Positions 34,657-44,336 of a stretch of 64,000 nucleotides of DNA are shown here, one piece after another. Origin of the DNA: Saprospiraceae bacterium (GTDB lineage Bacteria > Bacteroidota > Bacteroidia > Chitinophagales > Saprospiraceae); the NCBI GenBank assembly GCA_020629715.1, contig JAHDCU010000005.1, positions 248,001 to 312,000 on the forward strand, written 5' to 3'. The notes under the pieces are model-generated. The model worked only from the letters and a program-made list of their open reading frames with translations, ran no database searches and had not been told where the DNA came from. Numbering within the stretch: the first letter of the stretch is position 1; each line of letters opens with the position of its first letter. A program made the translations under genes and the position numbers.

Positions 34657-37062
34657 CTAGTTACGCAAAGGCTTATTATTCATCAACATATATTGTATAC
34701 GATCAAGTGTTTTTTGGTTTCCCAATAGACTTAAAAATCCTTCTCTTTCTATATCAAGTAGATACTGCTCACTGACCATCTGCTGACTAGTGAGATCTCC
34801 GCCTGCGATTACGTAAGCTACTTTTCTAGCTACTTCTACATCGTAATCACTCATATATCCTCCAAGTTTAAATTCATTGATGGCGGAGTAGAGTGCTGAT
34901 AGTCCGGTACGTCCTAAGACTCTTACATCTTCTCTTGGCACTGGCGCTACGAAGTCTTTTGCTAGCTCGAGTACTTTGGCTTTCGCTAAGCCTATATTAT
35001 TCTGAGTCTTGACACAAACTTCATCTTTAGATGGATCTAGTAGAAAATGATCAAAAGCCTCATATGCTGATGTGGCTACCGTTGCTGTTGCAACTGGTTT
35101 GAAGTGTTCTATGAGCATTGGGATCTGTGTATCACCCTGATAATAAGTATCTCCAGCTCTTAATGCCATTTCCTTTGTACCACCACCACCTGGTAATAAT
35201 CCTACACCAACCTCTACAAGTCCTATATATGATTCAGCAGCATATATACCTGCATTGGCATGCATAGACATTTCGCAACCTCCTCCAAATACATAACCTT
35301 GAGTCGCGACACAAGTAGGTACTTTGGAGGTACGTAGAAGCATAGTCAACTGCTGAAATTGATGAACCATTTCGTCCAGCTTTTTGAAGTCTTTTTGCAT
35401 GGCAACCATACCTATATTCATGAGGTTCGCACCTACTGTGAAGTTTTTGGCATTATTCCCAATGACCACACCATTCCAACCTTCTTCTTCTGCTTTTTGG
35501 ATAGCTTCGTGCAGACCTTTTCCTATTCCTTCACCTATTGCATTGCTTTTAGATCGGAATTCTAGACACATGACACCATCTCCGATATCATGAACGGTAC
35601 ATTCACTATTCTTGATTATCGGAGTTTTATCTCTGATATTGTCAAGTATAACAAAGTTTTCTGTTCCAGGAATATTTTCATATTTTTTACTTTGTAGGCT
35701 GTAGTATTGTGGTCTACCCTTATGACTTCTGTAGAAACTTTGGATTCCATTGTTTACTAGATCAGTTACCCAGCTTGGTACTCTGTTGCCATATTTTTTG
35801 ATCAACTCTAGACCTTTTTCAATACCTATGATATCCCAATATTGAAACGGACCATAGTCCCACATATATCCAGTCCTCATCGCATCATCTACACTGTAGA
35901 ATTCATCAGATATCTCTGGTACTCTGCAACCAGAATATGATAATAATGCAGAAAAGTATTCTCTTAAAAACTCATTTTCTCGATCATCGCCTTCTAGAAG
36001 TGTAGCCATTCTCTTGTCAAATAGCTCTATTGCTTTTGCTTCTTTTATTACCGCTAACTTGGGTCTGATTGATGGTTCGTATTCTAGTGTTTTAGTATTT
36101 AAAACATTAACGATGCGCTTTCCTTTCTCGTCTCGTTCAGAAGTTTTTTCATAGAACCCTTTACCAGATTTGTTACCAAAGAATTTGTTCTCCACCACAA
36201 ACTTCATAAATGGTGGTTCTGCACCATCACCTAATTGATCTAAAAACTCATCATCTTTAACAGCTGACTTCACAAATTTTGTAACCTTATCACTAGTATC
36301 AATACCTACGAGATCTTGTAATCGGTAAGTTGCTGTATTAGGTCTGCCAATCAGAGGTCCAGTTATGGCATCCACTTCTTCAAGTCTCATGTCATGCTTA
36401 ACCGTAAGTTGTACCATTTTAATACCAGACATTACACCTATACGATTACCAATGAATGCTGGCGTATCCTTACATAATACCGTGGTCTTTCCTAATACGG
36501 TATCAGCCCAGTGCATGAAAAAATCAGTGACACTTTGAGCAGTTCCGGCATGTGGGATTATTTCTAGCAATGGCATATACCTTGCGGGATTGAAAAAGTG
36601 AGTGCCGCAAAAGTGAGATTTGAAATCATCTGATCTTCCTTCGCAGAGAAGCCCGATCGGAATACTTGAGGTATTAGAGGTGACCAATGACCCAGCCTTA
36701 CGAATATTTTCAATTCGCTCAAACATTTGTTGTTTAATATCTACTCGTTCTACTATTACCTCAATGATCCAGTCAGCATCAGCGACTTTATCGAAGTGAT
36801 CGTCAAAATTACCAGTAGTGATTCTAGACGCAAATCCTTTGGTATATAGCGCTGCAGGCTTTGATTTTAGAGCCTTTTTCATACTACCATTTACTATACT
36901 ATTTCGCTTAGCAGGATTCTTTTTGTCTGCATCGCTTAAGTCAAATGGGACGATATCTAGAAGCAAAACATCAAGACCTACATTGGCGAGGTGGCAAGCT
37001 ATGCCTGTCCCCATTACACCCGATCCTAATACTGCTACTTTCTGTATTCTATGTGTATTCAT
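34657..37062 (-). CDS. fadN: 3-hydroxyacyl-CoA dehydrogenase / enoyl-CoA hydratase fusion, FadN-type
   Basis: 801 residues, dehydrogenase first and hydratase last. The Rossmann motif LGSGVMGTGIACHLANVG starts near residue 12; the dehydrogenase active region includes CGTHFFNPARYMPLLEIIPH. A second dehydrogenase-like segment (about 400-445) follows, then an enoyl-CoA hydratase domain from about 480 with GGGCEMSMHANAG and LLPGGGGTKE. The order is that of FadN-type proteins, the reverse of E. coli FadB. It catalyses hydration and oxidation in beta-oxidation and works with the thiolase downstream. Confidence 0.92.
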   Translation of the reverse strand: MNTHRIQKVAVLGSGVMGTGIACHLANVGLDVLLLDIVPFDLSDADKKNPAKRNSIVNGSMKKALKSKPAALYTKGFASRITTGNFDDHFDKVADADWIIEVIVERVDIKQQMFERIENIRKAGSLVTSNTSSIPIGLLCEGRSDDFKSHFCGTHFFNPARYMPLLEIIPHAGTAQSVTDFFMHWADTVLGKTTVLCKDTPAFIGNRIGVMSGIKMVQLTVKHDMRLEEVDAITGPLIGRPNTATYRLQDLVGIDTSDKVTKFVKSAVKDDEFLDQLGDGAEPPFMKFVVENKFFGNKSGKGFYEKTSERDEKGKRIVNVLNTKTLEYEPSIRPKLAVIKEAKAIELFDKRMATLLEGDDRENEFLREYFSALLSYSGCRVPEISDEFYSVDDAMRTGYMWDYGPFQYWDIIGIEKGLELIKKYGNRVPSWVTDLVNNGIQSFYRSHKGRPQYYSLQSKKYENIPGTENFVILDNIRDKTPIIKNSECTVHDIGDGVMCLEFRSKSNAIGEGIGKGLHEAIQKAEEEGWNGVVIGNNAKNFTVGANLMNIGMVAMQKDFKKLDEMVHQFQQLTMLLRTSKVPTCVATQGYVFGGGCEMSMHANAGIYAAESYIGLVEVGVGLLPGGGGTKEMALRAGDTYYQGDTQIPMLIEHFKPVATATVATSAYEAFDHFLLDPSKDEVCVKTQNNIGLAKAKVLELAKDFVAPVPREDVRVLGRTGLSALYSAINEFKLGGYMSDYDVEVARKVAYVIAGGDLTSQQMVSEQYLLDIEREGFLSLLGNQKTLDRIQYMLMNNKPLRN

Positions 37063-37137
37063 TTATTTAATACTTCTTTTCTAATACGAATGTCAACAAT
37101 ATTCTTCAATTAAAGATCTATAATCGACAAAAATTTA

Positions 37138-37285
37138 ACTCAGAGTAAAGAAAATATTTATTTCTAGCTTTATATAATTTATGGAATAATCGAAGCTTAT
37201 CTTTTGATAACGTATAATTTTGCTTTGAATTTGGGGGTTATTGCAATTATAAAATATTTACTAGTTTTACTCTAAGTAAAGAAAT
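37138..37285. promoter_or_regulatory. Pair of similar operator-like sites in the fadN/thioesterase divergent region
   Basis: ACTCAGAGTAAAGAAA (37138-37153) and ACTCTAAGTAAAGAAA (37269-37284) match at 14 of 16 positions in the same orientation, 131 bases apart. The second lies in a perfect palindrome, TTTACT-CTA-AGTAAA (37266-37280). They bracket the promoter region between fadN and the divergent thioesterase gene and could bind a fatty-acid-responsive regulator; no regulator gene is adjacent. Confidence 0.4.
37215..37222 (+). promoter_or_regulatory. Candidate -7 element for the thioesterase/acyltransferase pair
   Basis: TAATTTTG matches TAnnTTTG, identical to the ECF-sigma site, 88 bases before the thioesterase ATG. 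It lies between the two operator-like repeats. Confidence 0.3.
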
Positions 37286-37310
37286 CAAATATTAAAAAGA
37301 GTCCGATATC

Positions 37311-37733
37311 ATGAAAAGAACATTGACCTACAAAGGAGCTGTCTTGGGTGCTGATTGTGATTCTAACAGACATATGAATGTAGCTAGCTATGTTCAAAAG
37401 TTTGAATTGGCAGGTAGAAATTTTTCTTTCGATATTGGACTTACTGAGTTGAATAAAAACAATGGAATAGGTTTGGTTGCACTACAACAGAATATTAAGT
37501 ATGTCAAAGAAGTATTTGAAGATGATCTAGTACATATAGATAGCTTTTTACTTGATATAGGAACCAAGTCTTTTACGATAAAGCATAAAATGTTCAATAC
37601 TAAGACAAGGGAGTTGATCGCTACAATGGAAGTAAGCTTAGTTTTATTTGATTTGGATAAGAGAAAAGCACTAATTTTTCCTACCGATAAAAAAGCTTCA
37701 TTGTTGAAGAGTAAATTCATGGCGAGGAGTTAA
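37311..37733 (+). CDS. Hotdog-fold acyl-CoA thioesterase
   Basis: 140 residues. GADCDSNRHMNVASYVQKFE (13-32) is the 4HBT pattern, with Asp in the DSNRHMN segment as the likely catalytic residue; QQNIKYVKEVFEDDLVHIDS matches the central helix and sheet. It probably releases fatty acid from acyl-CoA. It is divergent from fadN and ten bases before an acyltransferase gene, so it belongs to a lipid-metabolism group. Confidence 0.82.
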   Translation: MKRTLTYKGAVLGADCDSNRHMNVASYVQKFELAGRNFSFDIGLTELNKNNGIGLVALQQNIKYVKEVFEDDLVHIDSFLLDIGTKSFTIKHKMFNTKTRELIATMEVSLVLFDLDKRKALIFPTDKKASLLKSKFMARS

Positions 37734-37742
37734 CTTCGTCTC

Positions 37743-38327
37743 ATGATCATATTTAAGTATCTGGCGAAGTGGTTGTTTAGATTACATGGATGGAAGCACA
37801 TTGGAAAACCTTTGCCTCCTGAAATTTTCAAATGCGTATTTGTATTCGCTCCACATACATCTAATTGGGATTGGTACTTTGGTACTCTTTGTATGGTAGG
37901 ATGGGGGGTTCCTATCAAAATTGCTATCAAAAATTCTTGGGTAAAATCACCTATAGGGTGGTTTATAAAGCTTCTAGGTGGTGTAGGTATTGACCGTAAA
38001 AGAGGAGGAGAGAAAGGAAGATTGGATCAGGTGAAAGACCTTGCTAATATTCTTAAAAAGTTTGATAAAATGGCATTCGTCATTACACCTGAAGGATCTA
38101 GAGCCCCTAGGGATAAATGGAAAACTGGATTTTATCATATTGCCAAACTCGCAGAGGTCCCAATAGTGACATTAGTATCACATGCAAAAAATAAAACCGT
38201 AGAACTAGGGCCTGTTTTTAGAACCAATGAAACGCTAGAAGAATGTATGCGTATAATGATGGAATTTTATCAGAGGGGATTAGGTATTGTTCCTGAAAAT
38301 TTTGTTCTCGATAAGCGTTATATTTAA
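37743..38327 (+). CDS. 1-acylglycerol-3-phosphate acyltransferase-like (PlsC family)
   Basis: 194 residues, short for PlsC. The catalytic HX4D is APHTSNWDWYFGT (His and Asp about residues 37-42), and the phosphate-binding block is ITPEGSRAPRDKWKTGFYHI (about 118-137). A single hydrophobic segment near the start suggests inner-membrane association. It transfers an acyl chain to a lyso-lipid or other alcohol. It probably shares a transcript with the thioesterase ten bases upstream. Confidence 0.85.
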   Translation: MIIFKYLAKWLFRLHGWKHIGKPLPPEIFKCVFVFAPHTSNWDWYFGTLCMVGWGVPIKIAIKNSWVKSPIGWFIKLLGGVGIDRKRGGEKGRLDQVKDLANILKKFDKMAFVITPEGSRAPRDKWKTGFYHIAKLAEVPIVTLVSHAKNKTVELGPVFRTNETLEECMRIMMEFYQRGLGIVPENFVLDKRYI

Positions 38328-38340
38328 TAGTCTAGAAACA

Positions 38341-40110
38341 TTATTCATTAATGGCCAGAATCTTGAGTTCAACACGTTGATTTTTACGTCTACCAGCTAC
38401 TGAATTATTGGAAGCAATTGGATTGCGTTTTCCATAGCCCTTATAACTAATCCTATCTGTTGATATTCCTTTATCATAAAAGTAATATGCAATATTTTTT
38501 GCACGACTGGTAGAGAGTTGGTCACAATACTCAGCAGGTGGTACGTTATTGGTATGTCCACCTATTTCTATGACTACTCCATTATTTGATTGTAAAAATT
38601 GAAAAATCTCATCTAATACTTCAAAGGAGTTTTCAGTAACTACGCTACTATCCGCCTCAAAATACAGTTCGTTTATTCTTAGCGTTTGGCCTACTTCTAT
38701 TGTAGTGCTTTCAAGCTCAGGAATAAATTTTTCTTTTGGAATAAAAGCCATTGCTTCTTCCTTACACCCATTGACGTCTGTTACGGTGAGGCTATGATTT
38801 CCGGCGGGAAGATTATTGGCTTCATTTGTTACTTCACCTGTGGACCACTTATAGGTATATGGTGCTTGACCTCCTGTTACTTTAAGGCTGATTTTACCAT
38901 CTTTTTTTCTAGGTCCACTCATACGTTTTATTTCCTCTATATCTATGACCAAAGGATTAGGGGCTTCCAATGTAGTATTGGCAATAGTACTGATTCCATT
39001 CGCATCTGTTACGGTTACGGTATATTTACCAGGCGCTAGTCTTTTAGGATTGTTGCCGCGTAGACCTGAGGTATTCCAAGTATACTTGTAGGGTTTAGTA
39101 CCTCCTGTAGCAGATACTTTTATTATTCCATCTTTGGTATCAATACATTTGGGTGTTTCCTCGATGATACAAGATGCTGTCAGTCGTTGAGCTTCATTAT
39201 CAGCAAAACGCAATCTGTAGAATCCATTTCCATCGGTGCCGATCCACAATTGGTTATTATAATCCAGTTCTATCGATAGACACTTCTTACTTAATAGTGC
39301 TACATCGTCTGAGTACGTATCGACTTTTCCGCTGTATGGATCTAAACGAACGAGTACATCTGAAGCAATATATAATTTACCTTGTGTATCAATGGATAGA
39401 TCATTTATAATGCCTTGGTAGAGGTCTTTTTCGAGACCTAATTCTTGCCAGCGATCTTTTTCGTTTTCTATATGAATGAGATACATTTCTTGATCGGAGA
39501 TGACCCATTTGCCTTCGTTGTTTTCATCAATAGTGAAGAATTTTAATTTTTTATCGTATAAATTTTTCCAATCTCGATCTTCGAAGACAGCAAGACCATT
39601 ATCAGTACCTATCCATATTTTATCTCTAATATCTTGGTGAATAAAATTAATTTGATTGTTTTCAAGCCTACTGTTTCTGCTATTATAATTCTTAAGTGAT
39701 TTTTGATTTCGTATGTGATATGTAGAAATTCCTGTATCACTACCTACCCAAGCAATTGCTCCTTTTATACATAAGCTTGTGACATTTTGTTCACTACCAT
39801 TGAGCTGAATGCTAACTTGATTATCGATAGCTTCCAAGGACTTATTTTGAAAAACTACCCAAATACCGTCTCTTGTCGTTTCATAGATTGCTTGACATGC
39901 CCTTTGATCGACTAAATTAGCGATCGTATCGTTTGAAGCAATGTTGTACAGTCCTTGATCTGAGACCATCCAGATCGTATTATCGCTAGTTGTCTTTATC
40001 TCTGAAATTCTAGCTGTATTTGGAATACCTTGTATTTTTTCAATAATTACATCCTGAGCTTGCGTATAGATAAACGCTATTGACAATAGGCCAACGAATA
40101 ATGATTTCAT
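38341..40110 (-). CDS. Secreted propeller / SprB-repeat / OmpA fusion protein
   Basis: 590 residues from ATG 40110, which starts a signal peptide (MKSLFVGLLSIAFIYTQAQ); earlier in-frame starts up to 40170 would bury it. Residues about 25-310 hold repeats such as NTIWMVSDQGLYNI, IAWVGSDTGISTYH, KIWIGTDNGLAVF and QLWIGTDGNGFYRL, the two-component-regulator propeller pattern. Two SprB-type repeats follow (GGTKPYKYTWNTSG and GGQAPYTYKWSTGE). The last 110 residues are an OmpA domain (IGGHTNNVPPAEYCDQLSTS). The combination suggests a peptidoglycan-anchored envelope protein related to gliding or adhesin systems. No kinase domain is attached. Confidence 0.8.
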   Translation of the reverse strand: MKSLFVGLLSIAFIYTQAQDVIIEKIQGIPNTARISEIKTTSDNTIWMVSDQGLYNIASNDTIANLVDQRACQAIYETTRDGIWVVFQNKSLEAIDNQVSIQLNGSEQNVTSLCIKGAIAWVGSDTGISTYHIRNQKSLKNYNSRNSRLENNQINFIHQDIRDKIWIGTDNGLAVFEDRDWKNLYDKKLKFFTIDENNEGKWVISDQEMYLIHIENEKDRWQELGLEKDLYQGIINDLSIDTQGKLYIASDVLVRLDPYSGKVDTYSDDVALLSKKCLSIELDYNNQLWIGTDGNGFYRLRFADNEAQRLTASCIIEETPKCIDTKDGIIKVSATGGTKPYKYTWNTSGLRGNNPKRLAPGKYTVTVTDANGISTIANTTLEAPNPLVIDIEEIKRMSGPRKKDGKISLKVTGGQAPYTYKWSTGEVTNEANNLPAGNHSLTVTDVNGCKEEAMAFIPKEKFIPELESTTIEVGQTLRINELYFEADSSVVTENSFEVLDEIFQFLQSNNGVVIEIGGHTNNVPPAEYCDQLSTSRAKNIAYYFYDKGISTDRISYKGYGKRNPIASNNSVAGRRKNQRVELKILAINE

Positions 40111-40196
40111 ATTTTTTACTTTACAGTATGCTAACTCCATTGTGAGTCTAAGTTGTGTTATAAAAGTCATAAAAGAATACAGACAAACTTATTTTG

Positions 40197-40874
40197 TCAA
40201 GAAAATTTTTCTACCAATCTAGGATTACTTAGGTGCTTTACACAATCCATGGCCTCACAGCTATTGTCTCCGTAGTCAACCTCTATCTTACCGATTGATT
40301 TTGCGACTTCTAGACTTTTCTGATACAAATTTTTATTTCTTTTACCTATGGTCAATAAGCAATTATTCATGGTATCCTTAACCAGGTTTACTTCTTTATG
40401 TATTGTTGTTTCGATCGAATGTAAATAGTCCTTGTAATATTCATCACCCTGTTTTTTATCACTTTTTGCAAATTGATACAATATACCAAAGGCGCATCTA
40501 CGATACTTCCAATCCTCATGGCTATGCCAGGTGTCTATAAGCTCTTTAGCGATTTTAGTTTTTGCAAATACTTCAGATAATAGATTTCCATATTGCCAAT
40601 TATCAGGATAATCCATCAAAGCCTCAATATCATCGAGGCTTAAAGTTTTAGGATTCAATATCAGAGGCATAAGCATATTGGCGTCATAGATGTCAGATGA
40701 TTGCAATTGTTTAGCTATTTCTAAATCTTGTCCAACCTGTTTGGCAACTTTTCTGAGTTTACCTATACCGAGGCCAAAAGAGCTTTTACCTGTAATTCCT
40801 AATTTTTCAAAGTGAACGATACCTCGTTCGTCTTTTTGTGCTTCTAGTAATGCAATTATTTCAGAATATTCCAT
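40197..40874 (-). CDS. DNA alkylation repair protein, AlkD-like
   Basis: 225 residues, almost entirely helical. FGLGIGKLRKVAKQVGQD (33-50), LPLILNPKTLSLDDIEALMDY-like central helices and WHSHEDWKYRRCAFGILYQFAK (about 115-136) match the HEAT-repeat AlkD family, which removes bulky alkylated bases. Bacteroidota members may not all be active glycosylases. The gene is divergent from the secreted protein gene, 11 bases apart at their starts. Confidence 0.8.
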   Translation of the reverse strand: MEYSEIIALLEAQKDERGIVHFEKLGITGKSSFGLGIGKLRKVAKQVGQDLEIAKQLQSSDIYDANMLMPLILNPKTLSLDDIEALMDYPDNWQYGNLLSEVFAKTKIAKELIDTWHSHEDWKYRRCAFGILYQFAKSDKKQGDEYYKDYLHSIETTIHKEVNLVKDTMNNCLLTIGKRNKNLYQKSLEVAKSIGKIEVDYGDNSCEAMDCVKHLSNPRLVEKFS

Positions 40875-40885
40875 AAGATTGTACT

Positions 40886-41956
40886 ATGAGACTTGAAATT
40901 ACAATACTCTTGGTTGTAATCCTTAGTATTATCAAAGTAAACGGACAGGAAAACTGCAGTTCGTTGGGAGTATGGCTGTGGTACATTGAGAACACGAGTT
41001 ATGATACGCATGAAGACTTAGCCGCTAAGGTTTCGCAAATTGGTGCAAACAGGATTTATATCAAAGTCGGTGATGGGACGATTGATAGTACGTTTTGGCC
41101 AGAATTGGTAAATGATACTATTGTAGATACCTATAAGAAATATGGATTGGAGGTATGGGCGTGGAGTTATAATTACCCCAATAATGAGCATAAGCAAGCA
41201 GAAGTATTGTCTAGAGCAGCTCGATCAGGTTTTGAGGGTTTTGTGGTGGATGTGGAGGTAGAATTTGATGGTCTTACTGATCAGCTCTCAAGTTTGATGA
41301 GCGCTTTTTATGATGCACGTAATCAAGTCATCGAAGAGGACATTATGGAAGAAATGCCTCTATATGTCACAACGTGGGGAAATCCGCTTGATCATGATTT
41401 TAGTATATCGAGTATGGATGACTATGTGGATGCTTATATGCCTCAAACCTATGTTGAAAATTGGGGTTCAAGTTTTATAGATAACTTGGAATATTGGATA
41501 TCAGTCGGTAATGAAGAGTATTTGGATCTTGGTGCTACTAAACCTATACATCATATCCTCAGTACGGAAAAGGGTATAATTACCTTTGATGAGATCAATG
41601 ATTTTATTCTAGCATCAGGTGCAGAAACATCTATCTGGAGAATCCCTGGTGGTGATGTGCCCGAAAGTATCTGGGACATTTGGTCTGAAGTAGATTTTGA
41701 CATTAATTTTTGTACTCAGGTACAGAGTGAAGAAGTAATAAAATCGATCCTCATCAATAATTATGCAACAGAAGTTATTCAGCTTAATCCTCAAGACCAT
41801 GACTTAGCAGTCATGAATATACTAGGTCACAAGTTTGATAAAATTGAAAAATACAATACTACTTTAGACGTTTCAGAGTATCCGTCAGGTCTATACTTTA
41901 TAATCAATCCAGAAATTTCTAATGTGAATGTAGAGAGCTTTGTCATTACCAAATAA
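40886..41956 (+). CDS. Secreted TIM-barrel-like protein with type IX sorting domain
   Basis: 356 residues. A signal peptide (MRLEITILLVVILSIIKVNG) precedes a region (25-280) with barrel-like strands: SLGVWLWYIE, GANRIYIKVGDG, GLEVWAWSYNY, GFEGFVVDVEVEFDG, LYVTTWGN, VDAYMPQTY and TSIWRIPGGD. These resemble putative glycoside hydrolases, and VDVEVE could be catalytic, but I cannot name a family. The C-terminus (about 290-356) has DHDLAVMNILGHKF and LDVSEYPSGLYFI...SFVITK, the pattern of a type A T9SS sorting domain. It should be secreted across the outer membrane and attached to the surface. Confidence 0.65.
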   Translation: MRLEITILLVVILSIIKVNGQENCSSLGVWLWYIENTSYDTHEDLAAKVSQIGANRIYIKVGDGTIDSTFWPELVNDTIVDTYKKYGLEVWAWSYNYPNNEHKQAEVLSRAARSGFEGFVVDVEVEFDGLTDQLSSLMSAFYDARNQVIEEDIMEEMPLYVTTWGNPLDHDFSISSMDDYVDAYMPQTYVENWGSSFIDNLEYWISVGNEEYLDLGATKPIHHILSTEKGIITFDEINDFILASGAETSIWRIPGGDVPESIWDIWSEVDFDINFCTQVQSEEVIKSILINNYATEVIQLNPQDHDLAVMNILGHKFDKIEKYNTTLDVSEYPSGLYFIINPEISNVNVESFVITK

Positions 41957-41957
41957 A

Positions 41958-44282
41958 TTAGAAAGGGTAATCTATAGCAACATTTACATTTCCTAACCCC
42001 TTGAAAGTACTAGGCCCTAACCATTTAGTATCTAATCCCGGTCTCACGTAGGGAGACCTTATTTTATATCCAAAATCAAATCGGATATGGAAATAAACGA
42101 AATCTAAACGTAGTCCGTATCCTATTCCCATGGCAATATCATCATAGAATTTTGAGCTGAAATTGGCACCAGGTCTATCAGGATCAAGTTCTGAAACCCA
42201 TACATTACCTCCGTCTACGAAAAATGCTCCCTCAAACCACCAAAACATATCAAATCGATATTCTAGATTGAACTCTAACTTTAGATCACCTTGCTGAAAG
42301 AAAATATCTGGTTGAGTATTATCGCGGTAACTTCCGGGTCCTAGCTCTCTGATTTGCCAAGCTCGAATACTATTAGGTCCTCCAGAGAAGAATTGTTTGA
42401 TATATGGTATTTGCTGTCCGTTGGCTATCGGAAATGCTGCTCCTGCGTTTAATCTGAAGGCTAGCTCTGATCCTTTTGTAGGTTTTCTATATAATCTAAA
42501 GTCAAGTTCTGATCTAGCATATTGAGCATATTCATATCGATTACTAAGTTTCCAAGTTTCATTTTTATCCGAGACGGTGTTATAGATTTTATTGGCTAAA
42601 AAGACTTCTCCTCCCGATAGTTCAAAGTTACCGATGAAGGCCCAGTAATTTCCACTTGTTTTATTTTTCGATTGATAAAAATATCCTACATCTCTGAAGA
42701 GAAAACCTGTTAGGAGATTATCCGTGAAGCTTTGTATTATGAATTCATTTTGTTGTACCGCGATTAAAAAGTTTTGAAATAAACTATATGAATTCAACTC
42801 TAGTCCGAGTTGTCTCATAACCACTCTTGTCCTTTGATTTGGATTATAGTCGTACCCGAAAGATATATTGGTAGACCGTATATCATAGAAGTCTATGATA
42901 TTTTGAACGTTATATCCTACACTGATATTGGTTTGTGTATTTTCTTCGAATTTCTGATATCTATCATCATTGAAGATTCGTAAGAATCGCATCGTTTTGG
43001 CAAACCCAAAAAGGTCATATTGTCTAGGAATTTTAAGACTTGATTGGAGATTAAACGTAATGGCGGATTGAGTATTGGTCTCTCCAGCTCTTTTAAAAAT
43101 TTGAAATTCTTCAGTCAGTTCAGTATTGATGCTAAAGGTATTCCCGCTTTTAAATAAATTTCTATTTGTTAAGCTTGCCGATCCTCCCAGACCTAGAAGT
43201 TGTCTTCCATTATCATTGATGGTAGAATAAAATACATTAACACCAAAGTCAGAGACCCATTGATTTTCATATGGGGTCAGGTAAATATTATAATTAATAA
43301 TAGTATCCTGATCATTGGTATAGTATGGATTTACACTTACAAATCGATAAATATCAAGTTCTGACAGCTTCTTGAAGGTGCTTATCTGATTAGGCTTATT
43401 ATAAAGGTCTCCAGTATGCAAGGCGTTAAACTCATTGAGTACTTTGGGCTTTAATATAAATTCATCATTGTATCTAATCAGCTGATTTCCACCTAAGCTT
43501 ATAGTGCTTGTCTTGAGCGAATCTTGACCTTTGAAGTAATCGGTAAATACATTTATTTGACCTATCCGATATTGTCGGTGTCTAGTATCATCTACAGGGT
43601 TTTTAATTTCAAAATAGATATCTATCGTTTTAGTAATATTAGAGCTATCGCCTTTGATATTAATGTAGTTATCAACAAACTTTGAGTAGCCATCATTTTG
43701 AAGTGCCTTTACGATTCGACTTTTTTCTTTATCAAATTGAAACGCATCAATAGGATCACCTTTCTTGAGTAGACTAGTTGTTTTTAGTGCTTTAACTTTG
43801 GCTAGAAGAAGGGAATCTTCTCCTTGATATTCTATAGTCCCTATTCTATATTGGGCATTGGTATTGACGATATAATCAACTAATGTTTCTTTATTGTAAG
43901 TTTGAGATTCTTGTCTGACAGTAGCTTTATAAAACCCTTTCTTATTCCTAAGAAACTGTTGCATTGCAGTTGCAGTAGATTTGCTCAACTGTTCTTCATA
44001 GAGAGTAGGGGGCTCTCCGATATCGTTTCTAAGCCAATTTTTAAACCAGCTAGTATCTCCAGGAGATGAGTGTTTTAAGTAAAAATATTCTCTCGGATAT
44101 ATAAGTAAAAAATTATTGTTCGGCTCTTGCTGTATAAAAGTATTAAGGTCGGTCGTCAATGTAAGCTTGTCATCAATATCTTCTTCGCCTTCGTATAAGA
44201 TTCTATTCTTCACCACGATAGATTGATCTTCACGCAAGTATTTGCTTGTATTGCAAGAACTCACCATTATGATTAAGCCCAT
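41958..44282 (-). CDS. tamL: TamL-type Omp85 outer-membrane lipoprotein
   Basis: 774 residues as read from ATG 44282. POTRA-like repeats lie at about 140-300 (YRIGTIEYQGEDSLLLAKV, YRIGQINVFTDYFKGQDSL), and a surface-antigen barrel fills the C-terminal half, with FSGGPNSIRAWQIRELGPG and FFVDGGNVWV characteristic of BamA/TamA. The start MGLIIMVSSCNTS contains a lipobox Cys, fitting the Bacteroidota TamL lipoprotein, but the signal is too short and lacks basic residues; see findings. No tamB follows. It acts in outer-membrane protein or lipid insertion. Confidence 0.82.
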   Translation of the reverse strand: MGLIIMVSSCNTSKYLREDQSIVVKNRILYEGEEDIDDKLTLTTDLNTFIQQEPNNNFLLIYPREYFYLKHSSPGDTSWFKNWLRNDIGEPPTLYEEQLSKSTATAMQQFLRNKKGFYKATVRQESQTYNKETLVDYIVNTNAQYRIGTIEYQGEDSLLLAKVKALKTTSLLKKGDPIDAFQFDKEKSRIVKALQNDGYSKFVDNYINIKGDSSNITKTIDIYFEIKNPVDDTRHRQYRIGQINVFTDYFKGQDSLKTSTISLGGNQLIRYNDEFILKPKVLNEFNALHTGDLYNKPNQISTFKKLSELDIYRFVSVNPYYTNDQDTIINYNIYLTPYENQWVSDFGVNVFYSTINDNGRQLLGLGGSASLTNRNLFKSGNTFSINTELTEEFQIFKRAGETNTQSAITFNLQSSLKIPRQYDLFGFAKTMRFLRIFNDDRYQKFEENTQTNISVGYNVQNIIDFYDIRSTNISFGYDYNPNQRTRVVMRQLGLELNSYSLFQNFLIAVQQNEFIIQSFTDNLLTGFLFRDVGYFYQSKNKTSGNYWAFIGNFELSGGEVFLANKIYNTVSDKNETWKLSNRYEYAQYARSELDFRLYRKPTKGSELAFRLNAGAAFPIANGQQIPYIKQFFSGGPNSIRAWQIRELGPGSYRDNTQPDIFFQQGDLKLEFNLEYRFDMFWWFEGAFFVDGGNVWVSELDPDRPGANFSSKFYDDIAMGIGYGLRLDFVYFHIRFDFGYKIRSPYVRPGLDTKWLGPSTFKGLGNVNVAIDYPF

Positions 44283-44336
44283 TAGGTAGAAAAGCGGTTT
44301 TATATTGATCCCTCTATTGATATTACTTTTAATTTT

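Noticed and set aside
37394-37720. 108-codon minus-strand frame inside the hotdog thioesterase gene
   Set aside because: Antisense to a recognised 4HBT protein, and low-complexity Ser/Leu sequence.
38686-39039. 117-codon plus-strand frame inside the propeller/SprB gene
   Set aside because: Antisense to recognised SprB repeats, rich in Cys and Tyr from the opposite strand, with no motif.
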